This document shows, piece by piece, positions 5,791-11,632 of a stretch of DNA of 11,632 bases (position 1 is its first letter; each line of letters begins with the position of its first letter). The notes under the pieces are model-generated. The model was not told the origin of the DNA, ran no database searches, and saw nothing but the letters and a program-made list of their open reading frames with translations. Source of the DNA: Roseiarcus sp050015575 (GTDB lineage: Bacteria; Pseudomonadota; Alphaproteobacteria; Rhizobiales; Beijerinckiaceae); the NCBI GenBank assembly GCA_050015575.1, contig JBEKBD010000092.1:1-11632 (forward strand), written 5' to 3'. The translations under genes were made by a program, and so were the position numbers.

Positions 5791-8040
5791 TCACATGAAG
5801 CTCTGCGGATCGACGTCGACGACGACGCGCACGCCGCCGCGCGGGGGCGGGGCGGCGGCGATGAGCGCGCGCAAGAACCCTTGCAGGTCGACGCCGCGCG
5901 GCGCCTTGAGCGCGAGTCGGAAGCGATGGCGGCCGCGCAGCATCGCCATCGGCGCTTCCGCCGGGCCGAGCAGCGCGATCTCGTCGCTTTGCGCGACGCC
6001 GCCGATCGGAGCGAGGCGCCAGGCCTTGCTCGGCGAAAGCGCGTGGGCGGCCCGCGCCAGCGCGCGCGCGTGCGCTTCGGCGCCGCCGCGGTCCGCCCCC
6101 GCGACGATGATCGCGGCGAGGCGCCCGAACGGCGGCAGGCCGCCGCGCCGCCGCTGCTGCGTCTCTTCGGCGTAGAAGCGCTCGGCGTCGCCTGACAGCA
6201 GCGCGGCGATGACGGGATGCTCGGGCTGCCAGGTCTGCAGCATGGCGCGGCCGACCTTGTCGCCGCGGCCGGCGCGTCCGGTCGCTTGGCGCAGCATCTG
6301 GAACGTGCGTTCGGCCGCGCGCGGGTCGCCGTTGGCGAGGCCGACGTCGGCGTCGACGATCCCGACCAGGGTCAACAGCGGAAAATTGTGGCCCTTGGCG
6401 ACGAGCTGCGTGCCGATGACGATGTCGTATTCGCCGCGCGCCGCCGCGTCGAGCTGGGCGCGCAGGCGCTCCAGGCCGCCGGCGAAGTCGGAGGACAGCG
6501 TCAGCGCGCGCGCGCCGGGAAACAGCGCCGCGACTTCCTCGGCGAGGCGCTCGACGCCGGGGCCGCAGGCGGCGAGGCTGTCCGCCTCCTGGCACTCCGG
6601 GCAGACGTTGGGGCGCTTTTCGACATGGCCGCAGTGATGGCAGACGAGCGCCTTGCGGAAGCGGTGCTCGACCAGCCAGGCCGCGCAATTCGGGCACTGG
6701 AAACGATGGCCGCAGGCGCGGCACAGGGTCAACGGCGCATAGCCGCGCCGGTTGAGGAACAGCAGCGATTGCTCGCCGCTCGCGAGGCCGGCTTCGATCC
6801 CGGCGACGAGGCGCGGCGCCAGCCAGCGGCCGCGCGGCGGGCCCTCGCGCCTGAGGTCGATCGCCGCCAGATCGGGCAGGGCGCGCTCGCCGAAGCGCGC
6901 GGCGAGCTTCAGCCAGCCGTAGCGGCCCTGCTCGGCGTTGACGCGCGTCTCCAGCGACGGCGTCGCCGAGGCGAGCACGACCGGCGCGCCTTCCAGGCGC
7001 CCGCGCACCACCGCCATGTCGCGCGCGTGATAGATCACGCCGTCCTCCTGCTTGTAGGCGCCTTCGTGCTCCTCGTCGACGACGATGAGGCCGAGATCGG
7101 CGAAGGGGAGGAACAACGCCGAGCGCGCGCCGACGACGACGTGCGTTTCGCCGCTGGCGACTGCGCTCCACAACCGCTCGCGCTGGCGTGGACTGATCGC
7201 CGAATGCCATTCGGCGGGGCGGGTGCCGAAGCGCGCGGCGAAGCGGTCGAGGAATTGCGCCGTCAGCGCGATTTCCGGCAGCAGCACCAGCGCCTGACGG
7301 CCCGCGCGCAACGCCGCGGCGACCGCCTCGAAATAGACCTCCGTCTTGCCGGAGCCGGTGACGCCTTCGAGCAGGATCGCGCCCGACGCTCGCGCCTCGA
7401 CGGCGCGAGTCAGCGCGTCGGCCGCGGCCCGCTGATCGGGCGTCAGCGTTTGACGGGCAAAGTCGGGATCGAGCGGCGCCGCGGCCGGCTCGGGAAGCGG
7501 CGCGACCGCTTCCAGCGCGCCGTCCTCGACCAGGCCGTCGATCACGCTCGCGCTGCAAGCGGCGGCCTCCGCGAGCGCTGTCTTGGCGAGCGGCGCGCGA
7601 TCGGCGAGGGCGGCGAGCACGCGCGCGCGCGCCGGCGTCAGCCGCGAGGGCGCCTTGCCGGCAGCGCGAAAGACTAGGCGCGGCGGCGGCGGGACGATCG
7701 CCTCGGGCGCGCGCGTCGCCATGCGCAACACCATGCCGCGCGGCGCCAGAGTCCAGCGCGCCACCCAGTCGACGAAGTCGCGCAAAGGCTTGCGCAGCGG
7801 CGCGAGATCGCGAATCTCGGCGACGGACTTGAGGTTGTCGCCGTCGCCATCGCGCGTCGCCCAGACGACGCCGACGGCGCGCCGAGCGCCGAGCGGCACG
7901 GCGACGAATTGTCCGGGCGCGAGGCCCCATCGAGCGGGCGCGCGATAGCTGTAGGCGACGTCGACCGCCACCGGCGCCAGGACGTCGACGACGACGCGCC
8001 GCTCCGGGTCCGACGCGCCCTCTCCGGCAATTTCGCTCAT
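5791..8040 (-). CDS. priA: Primosomal protein N' (replication restart helicase PriA)
   Basis: PriA recognises stalled or collapsed replication forks and D-loops, unwinds DNA 3'-to-5' and reloads the replicative helicase. The 749-residue length is normal (E. coli 732). Order: an N-terminal fork-binding domain beginning near RVVVDVLAP, the Walker A motif GVTGSGKT at 226-233 (Lys232), the Walker B box DEEH at 322-325, and the LASATPSLET motif. Next come eight zinc-binding cysteines (440, 443, 449, 452, 467, 470, 480, 483) typical of PriA, then GTQLVAKGHNFP and QATGRAGRG at 585-593, and a C-terminal domain. All helicase and zinc residues are present, so the enzyme should be active. The ATG at 8040 has no strong ribosome site but leaves a plausible 14-residue lead before the first conserved strand. 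It lies 138 bp after rplS on the same strand. Confidence 0.97.
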   Translation of the reverse strand: MSEIAGEGASDPERRVVVDVLAPVAVDVAYSYRAPARWGLAPGQFVAVPLGARRAVGVVWATRDGDGDNLKSVAEIRDLAPLRKPLRDFVDWVARWTLAPRGMVLRMATRAPEAIVPPPPRLVFRAAGKAPSRLTPARARVLAALADRAPLAKTALAEAAACSASVIDGLVEDGALEAVAPLPEPAAAPLDPDFARQTLTPDQRAAADALTRAVEARASGAILLEGVTGSGKTEVYFEAVAAALRAGRQALVLLPEIALTAQFLDRFAARFGTRPAEWHSAISPRQRERLWSAVASGETHVVVGARSALFLPFADLGLIVVDEEHEGAYKQEDGVIYHARDMAVVRGRLEGAPVVLASATPSLETRVNAEQGRYGWLKLAARFGERALPDLAAIDLRREGPPRGRWLAPRLVAGIEAGLASGEQSLLFLNRRGYAPLTLCRACGHRFQCPNCAAWLVEHRFRKALVCHHCGHVEKRPNVCPECQEADSLAACGPGVERLAEEVAALFPGARALTLSSDFAGGLERLRAQLDAAARGEYDIVIGTQLVAKGHNFPLLTLVGIVDADVGLANGDPRAAERTFQMLRQATGRAGRGDKVGRAMLQTWQPEHPVIAALLSGDAERFYAEETQQRRRGGLPPFGRLAAIIVAGADRGGAEAHARALARAAHALSPSKAWRLAPIGGVAQSDEIALLGPAEAPMAMLRGRHRFRLALKAPRGVDLQGFLRALIAAAPPPRGGVRVVVDVDPQSFM

Positions 8041-8178
8041 GCCGACGCGATTAACACGCGGCGCGGGAAGAGGGTAGGATTTCGCCCCCGCCCTTCTCGC
8101 GCAGGGGGAGCAAGGGGCGCTCGGTCAGCGCGATTGGCGAATCGAAAGTCGTGGGTCCCGCGCTTCAGACGCGTCCCT

Positions 8179-8607
8179 TCACGTCGTCGGCGCGGCCGCC
8201 TCTGCCGCCTCGGCGGCCTCTGGCGCGTCGGCCGCCTTGGCGGAGGCGCTCTCGACGCGCTCGGCGATGCGCGCCGACTTGCCGCGGCGGTCGCGCAGAT
8301 AATAGAGCTTGGCGCGACGGACCTTGCCGCGGCGAACGACCTTGATCGACTCGATCACGGGCGAGTAGACGGGAAAGACGCGCTCGACGCCTTCGCCATA
8401 GGAAATCTTGCGGACGGTGAAACTCTCCTGGAGGCCGCCGCCGCTGCGCGCGATGCACACCCCCTCGTAGGCCTGAACGCGCGTGCGCTCGCCTTCGGTC
8501 ACCTTGACGTTGACGATGACGGTGTCGCCGGGCGAGAAATCCGGGATCTTGCGGTCCGCGCTCAATTTGGCCGCGTGTTCGGCGTCGAGCGTCTCGATGA
8601 TGTTCAC
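8179..8607 (-). CDS. rplS: 50S ribosomal protein L19
   Basis: L19 sits at the interface of the ribosomal subunits. The 142-residue product contains the family signature: IPDFSPGDTV, a VTEGERTRVQAYEGV-like stretch, RKISYGEGVERVFP, then VRRGKVRRAKLYYLRDRRGK. It ends in an Ala/Glu-rich tail typical of alphaproteobacterial L19. I chose the GTG at 8607 because it gives an N-terminus reading (f)MNIIETLD, close to the usual MNII start, with GGAG six bases upstream. An ATG at 8619 would add four residues (MERQ) and has no visible ribosome site; the frame is open to 8694, but that upstream part is leader. The usual partners rpsP, rimM and trmD are not upstream: a divergent DsbA-like gene is. A promoter and structured leader precede it. 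Confidence 0.95.
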   Translation of the reverse strand: MNIIETLDAEHAAKLSADRKIPDFSPGDTVIVNVKVTEGERTRVQAYEGVCIARSGGGLQESFTVRKISYGEGVERVFPVYSPVIESIKVVRRGKVRRAKLYYLRDRRGKSARIAERVESASAKAADAPEAAEAAEAAAPTT

Positions 8608-8610
8608 TTG

Positions 8611-8617
8611 CCTCTCC
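8611..8617 (-). promoter_or_regulatory. Ribosome binding site supporting the GTG start of rplS
   Basis: GGAGAGG on the minus strand overlaps the upstream ATG codon (8619) and places GGAG six bases before the GTG at 8607. It favours GTG as the true start. Confidence 0.55.
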
Positions 8618-8679
8618 ATGCCGTGACGCCGAGCCCGCTTGCGCGGGTCCGACGAGCGCTTCGGCGCGCTGTTTTCAGT

Positions 8680-8693
8680 TGAGGCGCGCCTCA
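8680..8693. promoter_or_regulatory. 14-bp perfect palindrome, possible operator or leader structure
   Basis: TGAGGCGCGCCTCA is a perfect palindrome lying between divergent rplS and the DsbA-like gene, and it covers part of the predicted rplS -10 box and transcription start. In DNA this GC-rich, about one such palindrome per window is expected by chance, so only its position makes it notable. Confidence 0.3.
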
Positions 8694-8718
8694 TACAGCA
8701 AAGCCGCCGCGGTGTCGA
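8690..8718 (-). promoter_or_regulatory. Putative sigma70-type promoter of rplS
   Basis: On the minus strand TCGACA (8718-8713, five of six consensus bases) and TATGAG (8695-8690, four of six) are exactly 17 nt apart. Transcription would start near 8683, giving a leader of about 75 nt. The -10 box overlaps a 14-bp palindrome at 8680-8693. Confidence 0.5.
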
Positions 8719-8772
8719 GCCATCGCGAGGCGGCGGAGAAGAGGAACCCCGGCAGGAAAAGCGGCTCGGCGC

Positions 8773-8801
8773 TTGGCGGCCCGGAAGACTGCCGCTATTG
8801 T
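8773..8801 (+). promoter_or_regulatory. Putative sigma70-type promoter of the DsbA-like gene
   Basis: TTGGCG (8773-8778) and TATTGT (8796-8801), each matching four of six consensus bases, are separated by 17 nt. Transcription would start near 8808, about 50 nt before the ATG at 8859. Confidence 0.4.
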
Positions 8802-8858
8802 CCGCCGCCGCCGGTCGGACGCCGTTTCGCCGCCGAGCATTTCCTTAAAGGGAGCGAC

Positions 8859-9527
8859 ATGAAGCCCATTCGTTTCGCCGCCGCTGCGGCCCGCGCCGTT
8901 CGGCGCGCCGCGCCCGCGGGCCTCGTCGCGTTCGCGCTTTCGGTCGCGTCCGTTCACGCGCAGGGCGCCGCGCCCGCGGCGGGCGCGCCGGCCGATCTGT
9001 CGACGGCGCCGGGCGCGCTGCCCGACATCGTCGAGGGCTCGCCCTCGGCCGCAATCACTATCATCGAATATGCCTCGATGACGTGCAGCCATTGCGCGGA
9101 GTTTCACGAGGCGACATGGCCGCTGCTCAAGGCCAAGTACGTCGATTCGGGTAAGGCCAAGTTCATCTTGCGCGAATTTCCGCTCGACCCGCTGGCGGCC
9201 GCCGGCTTCATGGTGGCGCGCTGCGCCGGCCCGGACAGGCGCGACGCTATGATCGATCGGCTGTTCGCCCAGCAGAATAACTGGGCGTTCGTCGCCGCGC
9301 CGATCGATTCGCTGCTGGCGCAGGTCGAACAGGCGGGAATGTCGCAATCGGACTTCGAGGCCTGCCTCAATAACCGGGAACTCTATGATTCCCTCAAGAA
9401 GACGCGGGACGCGGCGGCGCGATTGGCCGTCGTGTCGACGCCGACGTTCTTCGTCAACGGGCGCAAGCTGGACGGCGCGCTGACGATCGGCGAATTCGAC
9501 CAGGTCTTGCAACCGCTGTTGAAATAG
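8859..9527 (+). CDS. Secreted DsbA-family thiol:disulfide interchange protein
   Basis: This is a periplasmic thioredoxin-fold oxidoreductase, likely forming or shuffling disulfides in exported proteins. The 222-residue product begins with an Arg-containing, Ala-rich signal peptide and a likely signal peptidase site after VHA (residue 34). An Ala/Pro-rich linker leads to the thioredoxin fold with active-site CSHC (Cys76, Cys79) and the cis-proline loop STPTFF (Pro195) followed by VNGRKLDG. Two further cysteines (in RCAGP and EACLNN) are common in this DSBA-like (Thioredoxin_4) family. The ATG at 8859 is chosen because AAGGGAG ends 4 nt upstream and it produces a clean signal peptide; the frame is open 60 codons further upstream without such features. 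It precedes smc, a pairing common in Hyphomicrobiales and probably only positional. The assignment to DsbA rather than DsbC/G or BdbD is by family resemblance. Confidence 0.92.
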   Translation: MKPIRFAAAAARAVRRAAPAGLVAFALSVASVHAQGAAPAAGAPADLSTAPGALPDIVEGSPSAAITIIEYASMTCSHCAEFHEATWPLLKAKYVDSGKAKFILREFPLDPLAAAGFMVARCAGPDRRDAMIDRLFAQQNNWAFVAAPIDSLLAQVEQAGMSQSDFEACLNNRELYDSLKKTRDAAARLAVVSTPTFFVNGRKLDGALTIGEFDQVLQPLLK

Positions 9528-9580
9528 GTCGGTTTCGCACAGGTTTCTCCCCCTCGGGCCTTGATCGCGCGCGGCGTTTG

Positions 9581-9605
9581 TGGCGGCGTGCCGGCGACGC
9601 CGCCA
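9581..9605 (+). terminator. Strong 9-bp hairpin after the DsbA-like gene
   Basis: TGGCGGCGT (9581-9589), loop GCCGGCG, and ACGCCGCCA (9597-9605) form a perfect 9-bp GC-rich stem starting 54 nt after the stop codon. No T-run follows, so it may be an atypical terminator or an RNA 3'-end stabiliser. It separates the DsbA-like gene from smc. Confidence 0.45.
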
Positions 9606-9701
9606 TCGGGGGGCGGAGGCGAGATTGACGCAAACCTTAGGGGTTGCGCGCCGTCGTGTTCGGCGCCGGCGCAAGGGGACGAAGGAAAGAGGGCGAAGCC
9701 C

Positions 9702-11632
9702 ATGAAATTCGAGCGGCTGCGTCTCGCCGGCTTCAAGAGCTTTTGCGATTCGACCGAATTCCAGATCGAGCCCGGACTGACCGGCGTCGTCGGCCCGAAC
9801 GGCTGCGGCAAGTCCAATCTGCTCGAAGCCCTGCGCTGGGTGATGGGCGAGAGTTCGTACAAGAACATGCGCGCGTCCGACATGGACGAGGTGATCTTTT
9901 CCGGCACCGGCAAGCGGCCCTCGCGCAACATCGCCGAAGTCGGGCTCACGCTCGACAACTCGGATCGGCGCGCGCCCGCCGCGTTCAACGACGCCGAAAC
10001 GATCGAGGTCACGCGCCGCATCGAGCGCGAATCGGGCTCCACCTATCGCGTCAACGGACGCGAGGTGCGCGCGCGCGACGTGCAATTGCTGTTCGCCGAC
10101 GCTTCGACCGGCGCGCGATCGCCCTCGATGGTGCGCCAGGGCCAGATCGGCGAAATCATCGCCGCCAAACCGCAGGCCCGCCGCCTCATTCTGGAGGAGG
10201 CGGCCGGCGTTTCCGGGCTTCATTCGCGCCGCCACGAGGCCGAGCTCAGGCTCAAGGGCGCCGAGGACAATCTGACGCGGCTGGAGGACGTTCTCAAGCA
10301 GATCGACGCGCAGGTCGACAGCCTGAAACGGCAGGCGCGCCAGGCGACGCGTTATCGCAACGTGGCGCAGGACATCCGCCGTCACGAGGCGCTGTCGCGG
10401 TTGATCGCCTGGCGGGAACACGAAGCGCAGTTCGCTGCCGCCGAGCGCCGGCTCGAAGCGGACGTGCGCGAGGTCGCCGAGCGCACCCGCGCGCAGGGAG
10501 AGGCGGCGCGGCTGCAGGCGATCGCCGCGGCCGATCTTCCGCCGCTGCGCGAGGAAGAGGCGCGCGTCGGCGCCGCGCTGCATCGACTCGTGCTGGCGCG
10601 CGACGCGCTCGCGGACGAGGAAAAGCGCGCCAAAGAGCGCGTCGGCGAACTCGAGCGCCGCCTCGCGCAGCTCGCCCAGGATCGTCAGCGCGAGGAGGCG
10701 CTGATCGCTGACGCCGCCCATGTGATGGCGAGTCTGGCCGCCGAGGACGAGACGCTGGCCGGGCAAGCCGCCAGGTCGGAAGACGTCAAGCGCGAGGCGG
10801 AGGAGCGGCGCGCGCGTCTCGAGCAGCGGCTCGCCGTCGCGGAAGGCGCTCTGGCCGAGGCTCAGGCTGCCTCGGCCGACCTCAACGCGCGGCGCAACGC
10901 GCTCGGCGCGGCGCTGGCCGAGGAGGCGCGGCGCCTCGCCCGTTTCGAGGGCGAATGCGCCGGGCTCGAAGGGGAGCGCGCCGCGCTGCAGAGCGCCGAG
11001 GCGGACGATGCGGCGTTTCGCGCCGAGAGCGAGGCGGCGGCGACGCTCGGCGAGGCGCTCGGGCGCGCCGAGGCGGAGGCGTTGAGCGCCGAGACGGCGC
11101 ACGTCGAGGCGCGCGAGGCCGAAGCGCGCTGGCGCGGACCCCTCGACGAGGCCGAGCGCGCCGCGCAACGGCTGGAAACCGAAGTGCGCACGCTGACCAA
11201 GCTGCTCGGCTCGGCCAGCCCAGGGCGGTGGCCGCCCGTCGTCGACGCGATCAACGTCGCGCGCGGCTACGAGGAGGCGCTCGGCGCGGCGCTCGGCGAC
11301 GATCTCGAAGCGTCCACCGACGTTTCGGCGCCCGCGCATTGGTCGCATGGCGCGGACGGCGAAGGCGATCCCGAACTGCCGCCCGGCGTCGAGGCGCTGG
11401 CTTCGCGCGTCGAGGCGCCGCCGGCGCTGCATCGCCGCCTCGCGCAGATCGGCGTCGTCGCGCGCGCGGAAGGCGAGAGCCTGGCCGCGGAGCTGCGGCC
11501 GGGTCAGCGCCTGGTTTCGAGGGAGGGCGATCTGTGGCGCTGGGACGGGTTCGTTTCGACCGCCGAAGCGTCCTCGCCGGCGGCGCGGCGCCTAGTCGAA
11601 CGGAACCGCCTCGTCGATCTCTCGCGCGAGGC
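9702..11632 (+). CDS. smc: Chromosome segregation protein SMC, 3'-truncated by the window edge
   Basis: SMC is the ATPase of the bacterial condensin complex with ScpA and ScpB, organising and separating daughter chromosomes. The visible 643 residues start at ATG 9702, with GAGGG 8 nt upstream, and run off the window end. They contain the N-terminal ABC head with KFERLRLAGFKSF at 2-14, Walker A GPNGCGKS at 31-38, the Q-loop region RQGQIGEII from 145 and EEAAGVSG. A long Ala/Glu/Arg coiled coil follows to about residue 500. After it comes the hinge-like segment from about 505 (a GRWPPVVDAI-like start, then GYEEALGAALGDDL), and past that EGDLWRWDGF in the style of alphaproteobacterial SMC. The second coil and the C-terminal head with the signature motif and Walker B lie outside. 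The frame is intact throughout. Confidence 0.96.
   Translation, partial: MKFERLRLAGFKSFCDSTEFQIEPGLTGVVGPNGCGKSNLLEALRWVMGESSYKNMRASDMDEVIFSGTGKRPSRNIAEVGLTLDNSDRRAPAAFNDAETIEVTRRIERESGSTYRVNGREVRARDVQLLFADASTGARSPSMVRQGQIGEIIAAKPQARRLILEEAAGVSGLHSRRHEAELRLKGAEDNLTRLEDVLKQIDAQVDSLKRQARQATRYRNVAQDIRRHEALSRLIAWREHEAQFAAAERRLEADVREVAERTRAQGEAARLQAIAAADLPPLREEEARVGAALHRLVLARDALADEEKRAKERVGELERRLAQLAQDRQREEALIADAAHVMASLAAEDETLAGQAARSEDVKREAEERRARLEQRLAVAEGALAEAQAASADLNARRNALGAALAEEARRLARFEGECAGLEGERAALQSAEADDAAFRAESEAAATLGEALGRAEAEALSAETAHVEAREAEARWRGPLDEAERAAQRLETEVRTLTKLLGSASPGRWPPVVDAINVARGYEEALGAALGDDLEASTDVSAPAHWSHGADGEGDPELPPGVEALASRVEAPPALHRRLAQIGVVARAEGESLAAELRPGQRLVSREGDLWRWDGFVSTAEASSPAARRLVERNRLVDLSRE

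Noticed and set aside
6217..7677. A 486-codon plus-strand open frame inside priA
   Set aside because: It lies opposite the helicase and zinc motifs of priA; its composition is that of an antisense shadow.
5672..7930. A 752-codon minus-strand frame overlapping priA in another phase
   Set aside because: It is extremely Arg/Ala-rich without motifs, whereas the overlapping frame encodes an intact PriA.
8608..8694. Longer starts for L19, up to position 8694
   Set aside because: The extra residues do not match the family, and the upper part overlaps the predicted promoter; the GTG at 8607 gives the typical N-terminus and has a ribosome site.
9625..9653. TTGACG at 9625-9630 as the -35 box of an smc promoter
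   Set aside because: No sequence resembling a -10 box is found 16-18 nt downstream.
8691..11432. A 913-codon open frame on the minus strand opposite the DsbA-like gene and smc
   Set aside because: It is antisense to two clearly conserved genes, is Arg/Leu/Gly-rich with no recognisable domain, and is explained by the scarcity of stop codons in GC-rich DNA.

Overview
The window looks like chromosome of a GC-rich alphaproteobacterium. The best fit is Hyphomicrobiales (Rhizobiales), possibly near the Methylocystaceae/Beijerinckiaceae; the genus is a guess. The evidence is the style of the KdpBC, peptide deformylase, RmuC, PriA, L19 and SMC proteins, the high GC content (68% in one counted 60-base stretch of rmuC), and the pairing of a secreted DsbA-like thioredoxin with smc, which is common in this group.

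Layout. 1-2068 (+): the 3' two thirds of kdpB, then kdpC, two subunits of the KdpFABC potassium pump. 2159-2689 (-): def (peptide deformylase), convergent with kdpC and divergent from rmuC. 2805-3986 (+): rmuC. 4147-5301 (+): an unusual orphan gene. Its N-terminus is an HNH-type zinc nuclease domain of the kind found in defence and effector proteins, and its C-terminal third resembles phage gp25/GPW-like baseplate proteins. 5464-5697 (+): a BrnA-like antitoxin that lacks its C-terminal ribbon-helix-helix and has no BrnT toxin beside it. 5791-8040 (-): priA. 8179-8607 (-): rplS (ribosomal protein L19), probably starting at GTG. 8859-9527 (+): a secreted DsbA-like thioredoxin. 9702-11632 (+): smc, cut off by the window end just after its hinge.

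Most of the window is housekeeping: potassium uptake, N-terminal protein maturation, replication restart, translation, envelope thiol chemistry and chromosome condensation. The exception is roughly 4060-5700, a compositionally distinct insert between the core genes rmuC and priA. Two 60-base samples there are 53% and 55% GC, and it uses codons such as TTA and AGA. It carries the nuclease-baseplate fusion and the broken antitoxin, and is the best candidate for something undescribed, most plausibly a single-gene anti-phage or competition element.

Intergenic regions hold plausible sigma70-type promoters for def, rplS and the DsbA-like gene. They also hold three strong GC-rich hairpins (after kdpC, rmuC and the DsbA-like gene) without clear U-tracts, and a 14-bp perfect palindrome lying on the predicted rplS -10 box. 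I saw no tRNA, rRNA, CRISPR array, insertion sequence or attachment-site duplication.
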